Counted from the first letter of the stretch, positions 7,960-17,986 are shown. The stretch is 64,000 bases of DNA from Rossellomorea sp036867415 (GCF_036867415.1 NZ_JBAJHU010000006.1:1-64000), one strand, 5' to 3'. Program-made: numbers and translations. The notes: generated by a model not told the origin, from the letters alone.

Positions 7960-8685
7960 ATGGAAAAAGGGACGCTTTTATATGAAGGAAAAGCGAAACA
8001 AATTTACTCCACGAGCGATGAAGAAGTCGTTTGGATTCAGTACAAGAATTCCGCCACTGCTTTTAACGGGGAGAAGAAAGCGGATATAGATGGTAAAGGG
8101 GTTTTGAATAATAAGATTTCAAGTCTGCTATTTTCAAAGCTTGCACAAAAGGGAATCGACAGTCATTTTATCAAGCAATTATCCGATTATGAGCAACTGG
8201 TCAAACGGGTGGACATCATCCCTCTCGAAGTGGTCGTGCGGAATGTGATGGCAGGCAGTCTTTCGAAACGGCTTGGGATAGAAGAAGGCACTCCGCTGCC
8301 GAAGCCGATCATCGAATTTTATTATAAAAATGATGACCTGGGGGATCCGCTGATCACGGATGATCATATTGACTATTTAGAGATTGCTGCACATGAGGAG
8401 CGTGCCGTATTAAGAGAGAGGGCTGTCCAGGTAAATGAAGTTCTTCAAGAGATTTTTAAAGAAGCAGGAGTCCTTTTAGTGGACTTCAAGCTGGAATTCG
8501 GGAAAGACTGTTCCGGAAAGATCCTGCTTGGGGATGAAATTTCGCCGGATACTTGCCGGTTATGGGATGCAAATACGGGACAGAAGCTTGATAAAGACGT
8601 CTTCAGAAGAGATTTAGGCAGTTTAACAGAAGTATATTCAATTATTTTAGAACGCTTAGGAGGAAATGACTTATGTACAAAGTAA
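7960..8685 (+). CDS. purC: Phosphoribosylaminoimidazole-succinocarboxamide synthase PurC
   Basis: Joins CAIR and aspartate with ATP to make SAICAR. LLYEGKAKQIYS is at the N-terminus (SAICAR synthetase signature), with VVVRNVMAGSLSKR and LVDFKLEFG further on. 241 aa. ATG 7960 has GGGGGA 9 nt upstream; seven extra in-frame codons upstream are unlikely to be translated. An 87+ bp gap with a hairpin separates it from purB. Confidence 0.95.
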   Translation: MEKGTLLYEGKAKQIYSTSDEEVVWIQYKNSATAFNGEKKADIDGKGVLNNKISSLLFSKLAQKGIDSHFIKQLSDYEQLVKRVDIIPLEVVVRNVMAGSLSKRLGIEEGTPLPKPIIEFYYKNDDLGDPLITDDHIDYLEIAAHEERAVLRERAVQVNEVLQEIFKEAGVLLVDFKLEFGKDCSGKILLGDEISPDTCRLWDANTGQKLDKDVFRRDLGSLTEVYSIILERLGGNDLCTK

Positions 8686-8927
8686 AAGTTTACATCACGC
8701 TAAGAGAAAGTGTATTGGATCCTCAAGGAAGTGTCGTTAAGCAAGCCCTTCATTCAATGGAGTTCAAGTCTGTTGAAGATGTGCGTGTCGGGAAATATAT
8801 GGAGCTTACTATTCCGTCGACTGTCGAAAATGTGGAGGCGGCCGTTGAAGAGATGTGCCACCGCCTGCTGGCTAACCCTGTGATCGAGGATTATCGATAT
8901 GAGATCGAGGAGAGTGTGGCTCAATGA
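8673..8927 (+). CDS. purS: Phosphoribosylformylglycinamidine synthase subunit PurS
   Basis: Small 84-aa bridging subunit of the PurSQL FGAM synthase complex found in Gram-positives. VKVYITLRESVLDPQG at the N-terminus and the ferredoxin-like fold are typical. It starts inside the purC 3' end, 7 nt after AGGAGG, and overlaps purQ by 4 bp, which favours stoichiometric translation of the complex. Confidence 0.95.
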   Translation: MYKVKVYITLRESVLDPQGSVVKQALHSMEFKSVEDVRVGKYMELTIPSTVENVEAAVEEMCHRLLANPVIEDYRYEIEESVAQ

Positions 8928-9610
8928 AGTTTGCGGTGATTGTGTTTCCAGGCTCAAACTGTGACATTGATATGTACCATGCAATCAAAGATGAAATCGG
9001 AGAAGAAGCAGATTACGTTTGGCATGATGATCTTTCGCTTGAAAACTATGATGCCGTTCTGCTGCCCGGCGGATTCTCCTATGGGGATTACCTCCGTTCA
9101 GGAGCGATTGCACGCTTTTCAAACGTTATGAAAGAAGTCGTCAAAGCGGCAGAACAAGGCAAGCCTGTGCTAGGTGTATGCAACGGGTTTCAGATTCTGC
9201 TGGAATCAGGTCTGTTACCAGGGGCAATGCGCCGGAATGACAGTTTGAGGTTCATTTGTAAGACCGTTCCTTTAACGGTTGAGAACAATGAAACGATGTT
9301 TACGTGCAGTTATGAAAAAAATGCGGAAATTCAAATACCGATCGCCCACGGTGAAGGGAACTATTTCTGTGATGAAGAAACGCTTGGGAAGCTGAAGGAG
9401 AACAATCAAATCGTGTTCACCTACAGCGGGAATAACCCGAATGGAAGTGTGGCAGATATAGCGGGAATCACGAATGAACGCGGAAATGTCCTCGGCATGA
9501 TGCCTCACCCGGAGCGTGCGATGGATACTTTATTAGGTAGTGAAGACGGGAAGAAACTCTTTCAATCGATTGTCAAACACTGGAGGGAAAAACATGTCGT
9601 TAATGCTTGA
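8924..9610 (+). CDS. purQ: Phosphoribosylformylglycinamidine synthase subunit PurQ (glutaminase)
   Basis: Class I glutamine amidotransferase supplying ammonia to PurL. The nucleophile is the Cys of GVCNGFQIL (about residue 86); His and Glu are in MMPHPERAMD near the C-terminus. The oxyanion region LLPGGFSYGDYLRSG is present. 228 aa. Translationally coupled with purS by ATGA. Confidence 0.96.
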   Translation: MKFAVIVFPGSNCDIDMYHAIKDEIGEEADYVWHDDLSLENYDAVLLPGGFSYGDYLRSGAIARFSNVMKEVVKAAEQGKPVLGVCNGFQILLESGLLPGAMRRNDSLRFICKTVPLTVENNETMFTCSYEKNAEIQIPIAHGEGNYFCDEETLGKLKENNQIVFTYSGNNPNGSVADIAGITNERGNVLGMMPHPERAMDTLLGSEDGKKLFQSIVKHWREKHVVNA

Positions 9611-11828
9611 ACCAACCGCATCTAAGGTGAAAGAAGAACAACTTTATCGTGAAATGGGCTTAACAGACGAAGAATTTTCAATGGTGGAAAACATCTTGGG
9701 AAGAACACCGAACTATACGGAGACCGGGCTATTCTCGGTCATGTGGTCAGAGCACTGCAGCTATAAAAATTCCAAGCCTGTTTTGAGAAAATTTCCGGTA
9801 ACGGGCGAACGTGTTCTTCAAGGACCTGGAGAAGGAGCTGGGATTGTTGATATCGGCGATGATCAGGCAGTGGTGTTCAAAATCGAAAGTCATAACCATC
9901 CTTCAGCGATTGAACCTTATCAAGGGGCTGCAACGGGTGTCGGGGGCATTATACGTGATGTATTCTCGATGGGAGCGAGACCTGTTGCACTCCTCAACTC
10001 TTTACGCTTTGGAGAGCTGGATTCTCCTCGTGTTCAGTATCTATTTAAAGAAGTAGTAGCAGGTATCGCCGGCTACGGAAACTGCATCGGCATCCCGACG
10101 GTCGGAGGGGAAGTCCAGTTCGACGCGTCGTACGAAGGAAACCCCCTCGTCAACGCAATGTGTGTCGGATTGATCGATCATAAGGATATTAAAAAAGGGC
10201 AGGCACACGGTGTCGGCAACACCGTTATGTATGTCGGTGCGAAAACCGGACGTGACGGGATTCATGGTGCGACATTTGCTTCAGAGGAGTTGAATGAAGG
10301 GTCTGAAGAGAAACGCCCTGCCGTCCAAGTGGGAGATCCGTTTATGGAAAAATTACTCCTCGAAGCATGTCTTGAGCTGGTCAAGAACGATGCACTTGTT
10401 GGGATTCAGGATATGGGGGCGGCTGGTTTGACCAGTTCATCTGCTGAAATGGCGTCCAAGGCCGGATCCGGAATCGAAATGAACCTTGATCTGGTACCCC
10501 AGCGTGAAAGAGGCATGACAGCGTATGAAATGATGCTGTCTGAATCGCAGGAACGCATGCTGATCGTCGTGGAAAAAGGCCGTGAACAGGAAATTGTCGA
10601 CCTGTTTTCAAAGTATGACTTAGAAGCGGTTTCGATCGGGAAGGTAACGGATGATAAGCGGCTTCGCCTCCTTCATAAAGGGGAAGTGGTTTCGGATGTC
10701 CCGGTGGATGCACTTGCGGAGGAAGCACCTGTCTACCATAAACCATCTGAAGAAGCGGCTTATTATAAAGAGTTTCAAGCGATGGAAACGCCGGTGCCAC
10801 AAGTTGATGACTATAAAGAAACGCTGCTTTCTTTATTGCAGCAGCCGACGATAGCAAGCAAGGAATGGGTCTATGACCAATACGATCACCAGGTCAGAAC
10901 CAGCACGGTTGTCAGCCCCGGATCCGATGCGGCGGTTGTTCGTGTGCGCGGTACGAGAAAAGCGCTGGCGATGACAACGGATTGTAATTCACGCTATCTG
11001 TATTTGGATCCTGAAGCAGGCGGGAAGATCGCTGTGGCCGAAGCGGCCCGGAATATCGTATGTTCAGGCGGAATCCCGCTTGCGATCACAGACTGCCTGA
11101 ACTTCGGAAACCCGGAGAAACCTGAAATCTTCTGGCAGATTGAGAAGTCTGTGGACGGAATGAGCGAAGCGTGCCGCGAGCTTTCCACACCGGTCATCGG
11201 CGGGAACGTATCTCTTTATAACGAATCGATGGGTACAGCTGTTTACCCGACACCGGTCGTCGGCATGGTCGGTCTTGTTGAAGATGTAGATCATATTACG
11301 ACTCAAAGCTTTAAAGAAGCCGGGGACCTGATTTATGTCATCGGTGAAACACGTGAGGAATTCGGAGGAAGTGAACTGCAGAAGCTGACGGAAGGGAAAA
11401 TCTTCGGACAGGCGCCATCCATTGACTTGAAAATCGAGCTTCGTCGTCAGATGCAGGTGTTGGAAGCAATCCAAAAAGGATTGGTTGCTTCTGCCCACGA
11501 TATCGCGGAAGGCGGGATGGCTGTCGCACTTGCGGAATCGACGTTCGGTACGAACGGATTAGGTGCTGAAATCATCGTTAACGGTGACTGTCATGTATCG
11601 GACCTGTTCAGTGAGACACAATCTCGATTCCTTGTGTCTGTGAAACCCGAAAATCGGGAAGAGTTTGAAAAACTGGTAGGAGAAGCAAAGTCTGTGGGGG
11701 CGGTAAAGAAAGATGGAGAACTCACCATCGCAACCCGCAAAGCCGAAGTTCTCGTACAAGCGTCAGTCGGGGAACTTGAAACAGCCTGGAGAGGAGCGAT
11801 TCCATGCCTGCTGAAATCAAAGGTTTAA
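9594..11828 (+). CDS. purL: Phosphoribosylformylglycinamidine synthase subunit PurL
   Basis: ATP-dependent synthetase subunit converting FGAR to FGAM with ammonia from PurQ. It is the small-type PurL (744 aa, no fused glutaminase). Seen: VMWSEHCSYKNSKP, FKIESHNHPSAIEP and GGIIRDVFSMGARP. ATG 9594 is preceded by GGAGGG and gives MSLMLEPTA; the longer in-frame reading from 9540 lies inside purQ. It overlaps purF by 25 bp. Confidence 0.96.
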   Translation: MSLMLEPTASKVKEEQLYREMGLTDEEFSMVENILGRTPNYTETGLFSVMWSEHCSYKNSKPVLRKFPVTGERVLQGPGEGAGIVDIGDDQAVVFKIESHNHPSAIEPYQGAATGVGGIIRDVFSMGARPVALLNSLRFGELDSPRVQYLFKEVVAGIAGYGNCIGIPTVGGEVQFDASYEGNPLVNAMCVGLIDHKDIKKGQAHGVGNTVMYVGAKTGRDGIHGATFASEELNEGSEEKRPAVQVGDPFMEKLLLEACLELVKNDALVGIQDMGAAGLTSSSAEMASKAGSGIEMNLDLVPQRERGMTAYEMMLSESQERMLIVVEKGREQEIVDLFSKYDLEAVSIGKVTDDKRLRLLHKGEVVSDVPVDALAEEAPVYHKPSEEAAYYKEFQAMETPVPQVDDYKETLLSLLQQPTIASKEWVYDQYDHQVRTSTVVSPGSDAAVVRVRGTRKALAMTTDCNSRYLYLDPEAGGKIAVAEAARNIVCSGGIPLAITDCLNFGNPEKPEIFWQIEKSVDGMSEACRELSTPVIGGNVSLYNESMGTAVYPTPVVGMVGLVEDVDHITTQSFKEAGDLIYVIGETREEFGGSELQKLTEGKIFGQAPSIDLKIELRRQMQVLEAIQKGLVASAHDIAEGGMAVALAESTFGTNGLGAEIIVNGDCHVSDLFSETQSRFLVSVKPENREEFEKLVGEAKSVGAVKKDGELTIATRKAEVLVQASVGELETAWRGAIPCLLKSKV

Positions 11829-13225
11829 ATGAAGAATGCGGCGTGTTCGGGATATGGGGTCATCCGAACGCCGCTCAAATCACATATTACGGACTTCACA
11901 GTTTGCAGCACCGTGGACAGGAAGGCACCGGGGTTGTTGTTTCAGACGGTGAAAGCTTACGGGGCCACAAAGGGGAAGGGCTCGTAACGGAAGTGTTCCA
12001 GGAAGGGTCGATCGAGAAGCTGACAGGCTTCGGCGCAATCGGTCATGTCCGCTATGCGACGGCTGGAGGCGGGGGCTATGAAAACGTTCAGCCCCTTCTG
12101 TTCAACTCCCAGAGCGGAGGGCTTGCGCTTGCTCACAATGGAAATTTGGTCAATGCGAACGCCTTAAAGCATCAGCTTGAGGGGCAGGGGAGCATTTTCC
12201 AAACAAGTTCAGATACGGAAGTTCTCGCACATCTGATCAAAAGAAGCGGGTATTCCCGGTTGAAGGACCGGGTGAAGAATGCGCTGACGATGTTGAAAGG
12301 GGCGTACGCGTTCCTGGTCATGACAGAAACAGAGATGATGGTGGCGCTTGATCCCCATGGTCTCCGTCCATTATCACTTGCTAAGATAGGGGATGCCTAT
12401 TGTGTGGCTTCAGAAACCTGTGCCTTCGATATCGTTGGAGCTGAATTTGTAAGGGACATCGAACCGGGGGAGCTTGTGATCATCAATGATGAAGGGATCA
12501 CATCTGAACGGTTCAGTTTTTCAAATAACAATGCAATGTGTACGATGGAATATGTCTATTTTTCAAGACCTGACAGCAATATCCAGGGCATCAACGTCCA
12601 TTCAGCCCGTAAACGGATGGGCATGGAGCTTGCGAAAGAGGCACCAATTGAAGCGGATGTTGTCACAGGGGTTCCTGACTCCAGTATTTCAAGTGCGATC
12701 GGTTATGCGGAAGCATCGGGGATTCCATATGAGATGGGACTCATTAAGAACCGCTATGTCGGAAGGACGTTCATTCAGCCATCCCAGTCGCTTCGTGAGC
12801 AGGGTGTGAAGATGAAGCTTTCACCGGTTAGAGGAGTGGTGGAAGGAAAACGGGTCGTGATGGTCGATGACTCCATCGTTCGCGGAACGACGAGCAGGCG
12901 GATTGTCAGCATGCTGAAGGAAGCGGGAGCGAAAGAGGTGCATGTCTGCATCAGTTCGCCGCCGATCAAGAATCCATGTTTTTATGGAATCGATACGTCC
13001 ACTCATGAAGAATTGATCGCCTCTTCCAATTCAGTGGAAGAAATGCGTGAAATCATAGGGGCGGATTCATTGACGTTCCTTAGTACGGATGGAGTATTGA
13101 AAGCGATCGGACGTGATGATTCTTCGGAGAACCGTGGTCAGTGCCTTGCGTGCTTCACCGGGAAGTATCCGACGGAAATCTACCCGGATACTCTTCATCC
13201 GCATGAAAAAGAGCTTGTGAAATAG
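11804..13225 (+). CDS. purF: Amidophosphoribosyltransferase PurF
   Basis: First committed step: PRPP plus glutamine to phosphoribosylamine. After an 11-residue propeptide (MPAEIKGLNEE) Cys12 becomes the N-terminal nucleophile of the Ntn glutaminase domain. The phosphoribosyltransferase domain carries the PRPP loop VVMVDDSIVRGTTS. Cysteines at NAMCTME, KNPCFYG and QCLACF match the four ligands of the oxygen-sensitive 4Fe-4S cluster of Bacillus PurF. 473 aa. Confidence 0.97.
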   Translation: MPAEIKGLNEECGVFGIWGHPNAAQITYYGLHSLQHRGQEGTGVVVSDGESLRGHKGEGLVTEVFQEGSIEKLTGFGAIGHVRYATAGGGGYENVQPLLFNSQSGGLALAHNGNLVNANALKHQLEGQGSIFQTSSDTEVLAHLIKRSGYSRLKDRVKNALTMLKGAYAFLVMTETEMMVALDPHGLRPLSLAKIGDAYCVASETCAFDIVGAEFVRDIEPGELVIINDEGITSERFSFSNNNAMCTMEYVYFSRPDSNIQGINVHSARKRMGMELAKEAPIEADVVTGVPDSSISSAIGYAEASGIPYEMGLIKNRYVGRTFIQPSQSLREQGVKMKLSPVRGVVEGKRVVMVDDSIVRGTTSRRIVSMLKEAGAKEVHVCISSPPIKNPCFYGIDTSTHEELIASSNSVEEMREIIGADSLTFLSTDGVLKAIGRDDSSENRGQCLACFTGKYPTEIYPDTLHPHEKELVK

Positions 13226-13239
13226 GGGGAGATCAAGAG

Positions 13240-14280
13240 ATGGCAAATGCATATCGTCAGGCAGGCGTAGATATAGAAGCAGGATATGAATCGGTTGAAC
13301 GGATCAAGAAACATGTGAAACGGACGGCACGCGAAGGCGTACTCGGGCAGCTGGGAAGCTTCGGAGGTATGTTTGACTTATCACAGCTCGGTTTGAAGGA
13401 ACCTGTTCTTGTATCGGGTACGGACGGAGTCGGGACGAAGCTGAAGCTTGCGTTCATGGCCGACCGGCACGATACGATCGGCATCGATTGTGTCGCGATG
13501 TGTGTGAATGATATCGTCGTTCAAGGGGCGGAGCCGCTTTATTTCTTGGATTATATCGCAACCGGGAAAGCTCTGCCGGAAAAGATAGAAGGTATTGTAA
13601 AAGGGATTGCGGACGGATGCGAATCGGCCGGCTGTGCATTGATCGGCGGAGAAACGGCGGAAATGCCGGGAATGTATACAGATGATGAGTATGACATTGC
13701 CGGCTTTGCGGTAGGTGCGTGCGAAAAGAAAAAAATTGTCACCGGGAAAAATATTTCTGAAGGAAATATGTTAATCGGACTGGGCTCGAGTGGTATACAC
13801 AGTAATGGATACTCTTTGGTACGGAAGATCTTTTTTGAAGATCATGCTTTTTCTTTGGACGAATCTTTACCGGAATTGAAAACCACACTAAAGGAAGCGC
13901 TGCTTACACCGACCAGAATTTATGTGAAACCGGTGCTGGAAGTCTTAAACCGGTATACAGTTAACGGCATGTCGCATATAACCGGCGGGGGATTCATCGA
14001 GAATATCCCCCGGATGATGCCTGACGGACTTGGAGCTGTCATTGAGGAAGGCAGCTGGGAAATACCGGATATCTTTGCGGCGCTTAAGCAGTACGGTAGC
14101 ATCCCTCAGGAAGAAATGTACAACATCTTCAACATGGGAATCGGTTTTGTGCTGGCAGTCAACGAAAGTGAAGCCGAAGCCATCGTCGGTTACCTGAAAG
14201 AACAGGGAGAAGCAGCCTGCATCATCGGTAAGGTTTCGAACAGAGAAGGCGTACAATTCGTACAAAAACCGAGTCAGTAA
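13240..14280 (+). CDS. purM: Phosphoribosylformylglycinamidine cyclo-ligase PurM (AIR synthetase)
   Basis: Closes the imidazole ring, FGAM to AIR, using ATP. PurM/PurL superfamily, with VSGTDGVGTKLKLA, IGIDCVAMCVNDI and GGETAEMPGMY. 346 aa. GGGGGAGAT precedes the ATG. It lies 14 bp after purF and 13 bp before purN. Confidence 0.96.
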   Translation: MANAYRQAGVDIEAGYESVERIKKHVKRTAREGVLGQLGSFGGMFDLSQLGLKEPVLVSGTDGVGTKLKLAFMADRHDTIGIDCVAMCVNDIVVQGAEPLYFLDYIATGKALPEKIEGIVKGIADGCESAGCALIGGETAEMPGMYTDDEYDIAGFAVGACEKKKIVTGKNISEGNMLIGLGSSGIHSNGYSLVRKIFFEDHAFSLDESLPELKTTLKEALLTPTRIYVKPVLEVLNRYTVNGMSHITGGGFIENIPRMMPDGLGAVIEEGSWEIPDIFAALKQYGSIPQEEMYNIFNMGIGFVLAVNESEAEAIVGYLKEQGEAACIIGKVSNREGVQFVQKPSQ

Positions 14281-14293
14281 TGGAGGCTTAGTC

Positions 14294-14869
14294 ATGAGAC
14301 AGATTGCCATTTTTGCTTCAGGAAGCGGAACTAATTTTCAAGCATTGGTTGATGCTTTTAAAGCTGGTACCCTGAAAGCCAACGTCAGGCTTTTAGTTTG
14401 CGATCAGCCGGGTGCCTTTGTCATCCACAGGGCGGAGTCAGCAGGAATCCCCGCTTTTGTGTTCCGGGCAAGGGACTATGAAAACAAACAAGCATTCGAA
14501 CAGGAGATCTTACACCAGCTCGAGAGCGCAGGGGTGGATTTCATTGTGCTGGCAGGGTATATGAGGCTGATCGGCCCCACCCTGCTTGAAGGCTATGGGG
14601 GCAGGATCGTGAACATCCATCCGTCGCTCCTGCCTGCATTCCCGGGGAAGGATGCAATCGGACAGGCTCTTGAAGCCGGCGTAAAAATCACGGGCGTGAC
14701 GGTACATTTCGTGGACGCCGGGATGGACACAGGTGAAATCATCGCGCAGGAAATAGTCCGTGTGACAACAGGGGAGACGCGACAATCACTCCAGGACAAA
14801 ATCCAGCATGTCGAACACCATCTATACCGCACCACCCTGAACCACCTTTTCCTCACTACAGGCTACTGA
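14294..14869 (+). CDS. purN: Phosphoribosylglycinamide formyltransferase PurN
   Basis: Transfers a formyl group from 10-formyl-THF to GAR. FASGSGTNFQAL binds the phosphate. Catalytic Asn and His are in IVNIHPSLLPAF and the catalytic Asp in VHFVDAGMDTGEI. 191 aa, typical. RBS GGAGG is 8 nt upstream. Confidence 0.96.
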   Translation: MRQIAIFASGSGTNFQALVDAFKAGTLKANVRLLVCDQPGAFVIHRAESAGIPAFVFRARDYENKQAFEQEILHQLESAGVDFIVLAGYMRLIGPTLLEGYGGRIVNIHPSLLPAFPGKDAIGQALEAGVKITGVTVHFVDAGMDTGEIIAQEIVRVTTGETRQSLQDKIQHVEHHLYRTTLNHLFLTTGY

Positions 14870-14906
14870 TAAGTACTGAAATGGCAGTTGCTTTATTGTG
14901 GTAGTG

Positions 14907-14943
14907 TGGTAACGTGTTGAGGGACAGGCCTTGGGAAAGGCTG
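14907..14943. repeat. Dispersed GC-rich repeat remnant in the purN-purH gap
   Basis: GAGGGACAGGCCTT with an upstream GTGGTAACGTG resembles the right half of the repeat seen complete at 47624-47662. It forms a small hairpin, AGGCCTT/AAGGCT. The 106-bp gap it occupies is unusual, since the pur genes are otherwise packed. Confidence 0.45.
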
Positions 14944-14975
14944 ATAATTAGTGAGCAGTTAGAGGAGGAGCCACA

Positions 14976-16511
14976 GTGAAAAAAAGAGCGTTAATCAGCG
15001 TGTCAGATAAAAGTGGAATCGTGGAATTCGCACAAGAGTTAAAGCAGTTGGGATACGAAATCATTTCTACCGGGGGAACGAAGCAGCTGCTCCTTCAAAA
15101 TGATGTGGAAGTCATGGGAGTGGAAGACGTAACAGGTTTTCCAGAGATCCTTGAAGGCCGGGTGAAAACTCTTCATCCTTCCATTCACGGCGGCCTGCTT
15201 GCAAAGCGCGGCGAGGAGTCACACCGTCAGCAGCTAGAAGAGCAGGGGATCGAAGGGATCGATCTTGTCTGTGTGAATTTGTATCCTTTTCAGCAAACGA
15301 TCGCAAAGCCCAATGTCGGAGTCGATGAAGCGATTGAGAACATCGATATCGGCGGACCGACGATGCTGCGGGCATCTGCCAAGAATCATGAGTATGTGAC
15401 GGTTGTGGTCGATGCATTGGACTATGATAATGTGATCGCGGAATTAAAGCTGAATGGGGAAGTATCTCATGAGAACCGCCGCAAGCTTGCGGCGAAAGTG
15501 TTCCGCCATACGGCAGCTTATGATGCGTATATCGCGGAGTATATGACAGACGTATCAGGTGAGGAGAATCCAGAGCGCGTCACGTTGACATATGAATTGA
15601 AACAAAGTCTGCGCTACGGGGAAAATCCTCACCAGAAGGCTTCTTTTTATCGTGCCCCGATTGGTTCTGAATTTTCAGTAGCGATGGCAAGGCAGCTTCA
15701 TGGCAAAGAGCTGTCTTATAATAATATCAATGATGCAAACGCAGCCCTTCAAATTATCAAAGAGTTCACCGAGCCTGCAGCAGTCGCTGTCAAGCATATG
15801 AACCCTTGCGGAGTCGGAGTGGGTGAGACGATCAACGAAGCATACACCAAAGCCTATGAAGCTGACTCGACTTCAATCTTTGGCGGCATCGTGGCATTGA
15901 ACCGGGTGGTTGACGATGAAACGGCCAGGCAGCTTCATGAAATCTTCCTGGAGATCGTCATTGCGCCGTCCTTCAGTGACGAAGCATTTGAAATCCTTTC
16001 AAGTAAAAAGAACATCCGTTTATTGACGGTGCCGTTCGAATCCACCAATAAAGTTGAGCAGAAAATCACGACCGTGGAAGGCGGACTTCTTGTCCAATCC
16101 GATGATACCTTCACACTTGATGATGCCGATGTAAGAGTCGTGACGAAACGCGAGCCGAATGCGGAAGAATGGGCAAGCATGACACTCGGCTGGAAAGTAG
16201 TGAAACACGTAAAATCAAACGCCATCGTCCTGACCGATTCACAAATGACCATCGGCGTGGGTGCTGGGCAGATGAACCGTGTCGGTGCAGCCAAGATCGC
16301 CATTGAACAAGCGGGCGAAAGAGCCGTAGGATCCAGCATGGCTTCGGACGCCTTCTTCCCGATGGATGACACCGTGGAAGCAGCAGCCAAAGCAGGTGTT
16401 ACAGCAATCATCCAGCCGGGCGGATCGATTCGTGATGAAGACTCAATCAAGAAGGCGGATGAATACGGAATAACAATGGTATTTACCGGGGTTCGTCATT
16501 TTAAACATTAA
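14976..16511 (+). CDS. purH: Bifunctional AICAR transformylase/IMP cyclohydrolase PurH
   Basis: Last two steps to IMP. The N-terminal IMP cyclohydrolase (MGS-like) domain has SVSDKSGIVEFA, STGGT and GRVKTLHPSIHGG; the C-terminal transformylase domain has LRYGENPHQKA, VKHMNPCGVGV and FFPMDDTVEAAA. 511 aa. The start is GTG 14976, seven bases after GAGGAGGAG. Confidence 0.96.
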   Translation: MKKRALISVSDKSGIVEFAQELKQLGYEIISTGGTKQLLLQNDVEVMGVEDVTGFPEILEGRVKTLHPSIHGGLLAKRGEESHRQQLEEQGIEGIDLVCVNLYPFQQTIAKPNVGVDEAIENIDIGGPTMLRASAKNHEYVTVVVDALDYDNVIAELKLNGEVSHENRRKLAAKVFRHTAAYDAYIAEYMTDVSGEENPERVTLTYELKQSLRYGENPHQKASFYRAPIGSEFSVAMARQLHGKELSYNNINDANAALQIIKEFTEPAAVAVKHMNPCGVGVGETINEAYTKAYEADSTSIFGGIVALNRVVDDETARQLHEIFLEIVIAPSFSDEAFEILSSKKNIRLLTVPFESTNKVEQKITTVEGGLLVQSDDTFTLDDADVRVVTKREPNAEEWASMTLGWKVVKHVKSNAIVLTDSQMTIGVGAGQMNRVGAAKIAIEQAGERAVGSSMASDAFFPMDDTVEAAAKAGVTAIIQPGGSIRDEDSIKKADEYGITMVFTGVRHFKH

Positions 16512-16547
16512 GGATTTGGTTGACTGATGTTATAAGGGGGCTTTTTA

Positions 16548-17819
16548 ATGAGAGTACTTGTGATTGGGCGCGGCGGACGTGAGCATGCCATCGCGAAGAA
16601 GCTGGCTGAGAGTGAAAGTGTGACGGAAGTGTTTTGCGCACCGGGAAACCCCGGGATTGCCGAAGTTGCCGAGTTGATACCGGTGAATGAAACAGACAGC
16701 GAAGCATTGATATCCGCAGTAATGGAGAAAGGGATAGATTTTACGATCGTTGGTCCTGAAAATCCATTGCTTGAAGGAATTGCAGATGAGTTTCAGTCGC
16801 GTGGTTTGAAGGTATTCGGGCCAACGAAGGACGCAGCCATCATCGAAGGAAGCAAATCCTTTTCGAAAGAGCTAATGAAGAAATATGAGATCCCGACCGC
16901 TGCTTATGAAGTGTTTACAGACATCGATGCAGCCACCGCTTACATCAAGGAAACCGGGGCACCGATTGTCATCAAAGCGGACGGGCTGGCTGCCGGAAAA
17001 GGGGTCGTTGTCGCAGAGACGGAAGATGAAGCGATTCAGGCCCTGCAGGAAATGCTCCTGAATAAAAAGTTCGGGGATGCCTCTGTGAAAGTAGTGGTGG
17101 AAGAATGTCTGGTGGGGGAAGAATTTTCCCTGATGGCTTTTGTACAGGGTGAGAAGGTATATCCGATGGTGATCGCCCAGGATCATAAACGGGCTTTCGA
17201 TGGAGATCAGGGGCCGAATACCGGTGGAATGGGTGCGTATTCGCCAGTGCCGCATATTTCGGAAGAAGTTGTGAAAGAAGCCGTATCAACCGTTCTGGTA
17301 CCAACTGCTGAAGCGATGGTAAAAGAAGACCGTTCATTCACCGGCATTCTCTATGCGGGACTCATGCTTACCTCAGACGGTCCGAAAGTGATTGAATTCA
17401 ATGCGCGATTCGGGGACCCTGAAACACAGGTGGTGCTCCCTCGTTTGAATTCCGATTTTGGGATGGTCATTCATGATCTGCTGGAAGACCGTAAAGTGGA
17501 TTTAGAATGGAAGGAGGATGCCGTATTAGGTGTGGTGCTTGCATCTGAAGGGTATCCTGGGAGTTATGAAAAAGGCATACGACTGCCAGACCTAAAGAAT
17601 CTAAGTGAGGAAGCCCTCATTTATCATGCCGGAACAGCTTTTAATCAAGAAAGGGAACTGGTTTCTGACGGTGGCAGGGTAATGTTGATCGCTGCCGAAG
17701 CGGATACAGTTGAACAAGCCTATGCTTCTGTTTATGAACATATAAACAAGCTGCAATGGAAGGGTCTCTTTTATAGAAATGATATCGGGAAGAAGGCTAT
17801 CGGACACGTCTCTTCCTAG
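16548..17819 (+). CDS. purD: Phosphoribosylamine-glycine ligase PurD
   Basis: Second pathway step: PRA plus glycine and ATP to GAR. Starts VLVIGRGGREHA; ATP-grasp domain with KADGLAAGKGVVVA and EFNARFGDPETQVVL. 423 aa. Last gene of the operon; its 3' end overlaps a convergent 37-aa minus-strand gene by 23 bp. I see no clear terminator immediately after it. Confidence 0.96.
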   Translation: MRVLVIGRGGREHAIAKKLAESESVTEVFCAPGNPGIAEVAELIPVNETDSEALISAVMEKGIDFTIVGPENPLLEGIADEFQSRGLKVFGPTKDAAIIEGSKSFSKELMKKYEIPTAAYEVFTDIDAATAYIKETGAPIVIKADGLAAGKGVVVAETEDEAIQALQEMLLNKKFGDASVKVVVEECLVGEEFSLMAFVQGEKVYPMVIAQDHKRAFDGDQGPNTGGMGAYSPVPHISEEVVKEAVSTVLVPTAEAMVKEDRSFTGILYAGLMLTSDGPKVIEFNARFGDPETQVVLPRLNSDFGMVIHDLLEDRKVDLEWKEDAVLGVVLASEGYPGSYEKGIRLPDLKNLSEEALIYHAGTAFNQERELVSDGGRVMLIAAEADTVEQAYASVYEHINKLQWKGLFYRNDIGKKAIGHVSS

Positions 17820-17910
17820 TTCTGCGGATGAACACATACGCAATTGCGATAATTCCGCCGATCAGCGAAAATAACACATAAGACATATCAGTCAGATACT
17901 CGAAAAACAT
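17797..17910 (-). CDS. EYxxD motif small membrane protein
   Basis: 37-aa protein starting MFFEYLTDMSYV (the EYxxD motif), followed by one hydrophobic segment (about residues 11-29, LFSLIGGIIAIAYVF) and a basic Arg/Lys-rich tail. The Shine-Dalgarno AAGGAGATG lies 6 nt upstream on the minus strand. This matches the small membrane protein family I know from Bacillaceae; function unknown. Its 3' end overlaps the purD 3' end convergently. Confidence 0.8.
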   Translation of the reverse strand: MFFEYLTDMSYVLFSLIGGIIAIAYVFIRRTRKRRVR

Positions 17911-17944
17911 AATTAGCATCTCCTTAGAATAGAATACGTAAGTG

Positions 17945-17983
17945 ACGGGGGACGGGCCAGTATTAGATAATGGCCGTCCCCCA
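17945..17983. repeat. Dispersed GC-rich palindromic repeat
   Basis: GGGGGACGGGCCA and TGGCCGTCCCCC form a 12-bp stem with one bulge. It lies just after the stop of the DUF2892 gene and before the EYxxD gene. No T tract follows on either strand, so it is more a repeat or stabilising hairpin than a classical terminator. Confidence 0.6.
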
Positions 17984-17986
17984 TGC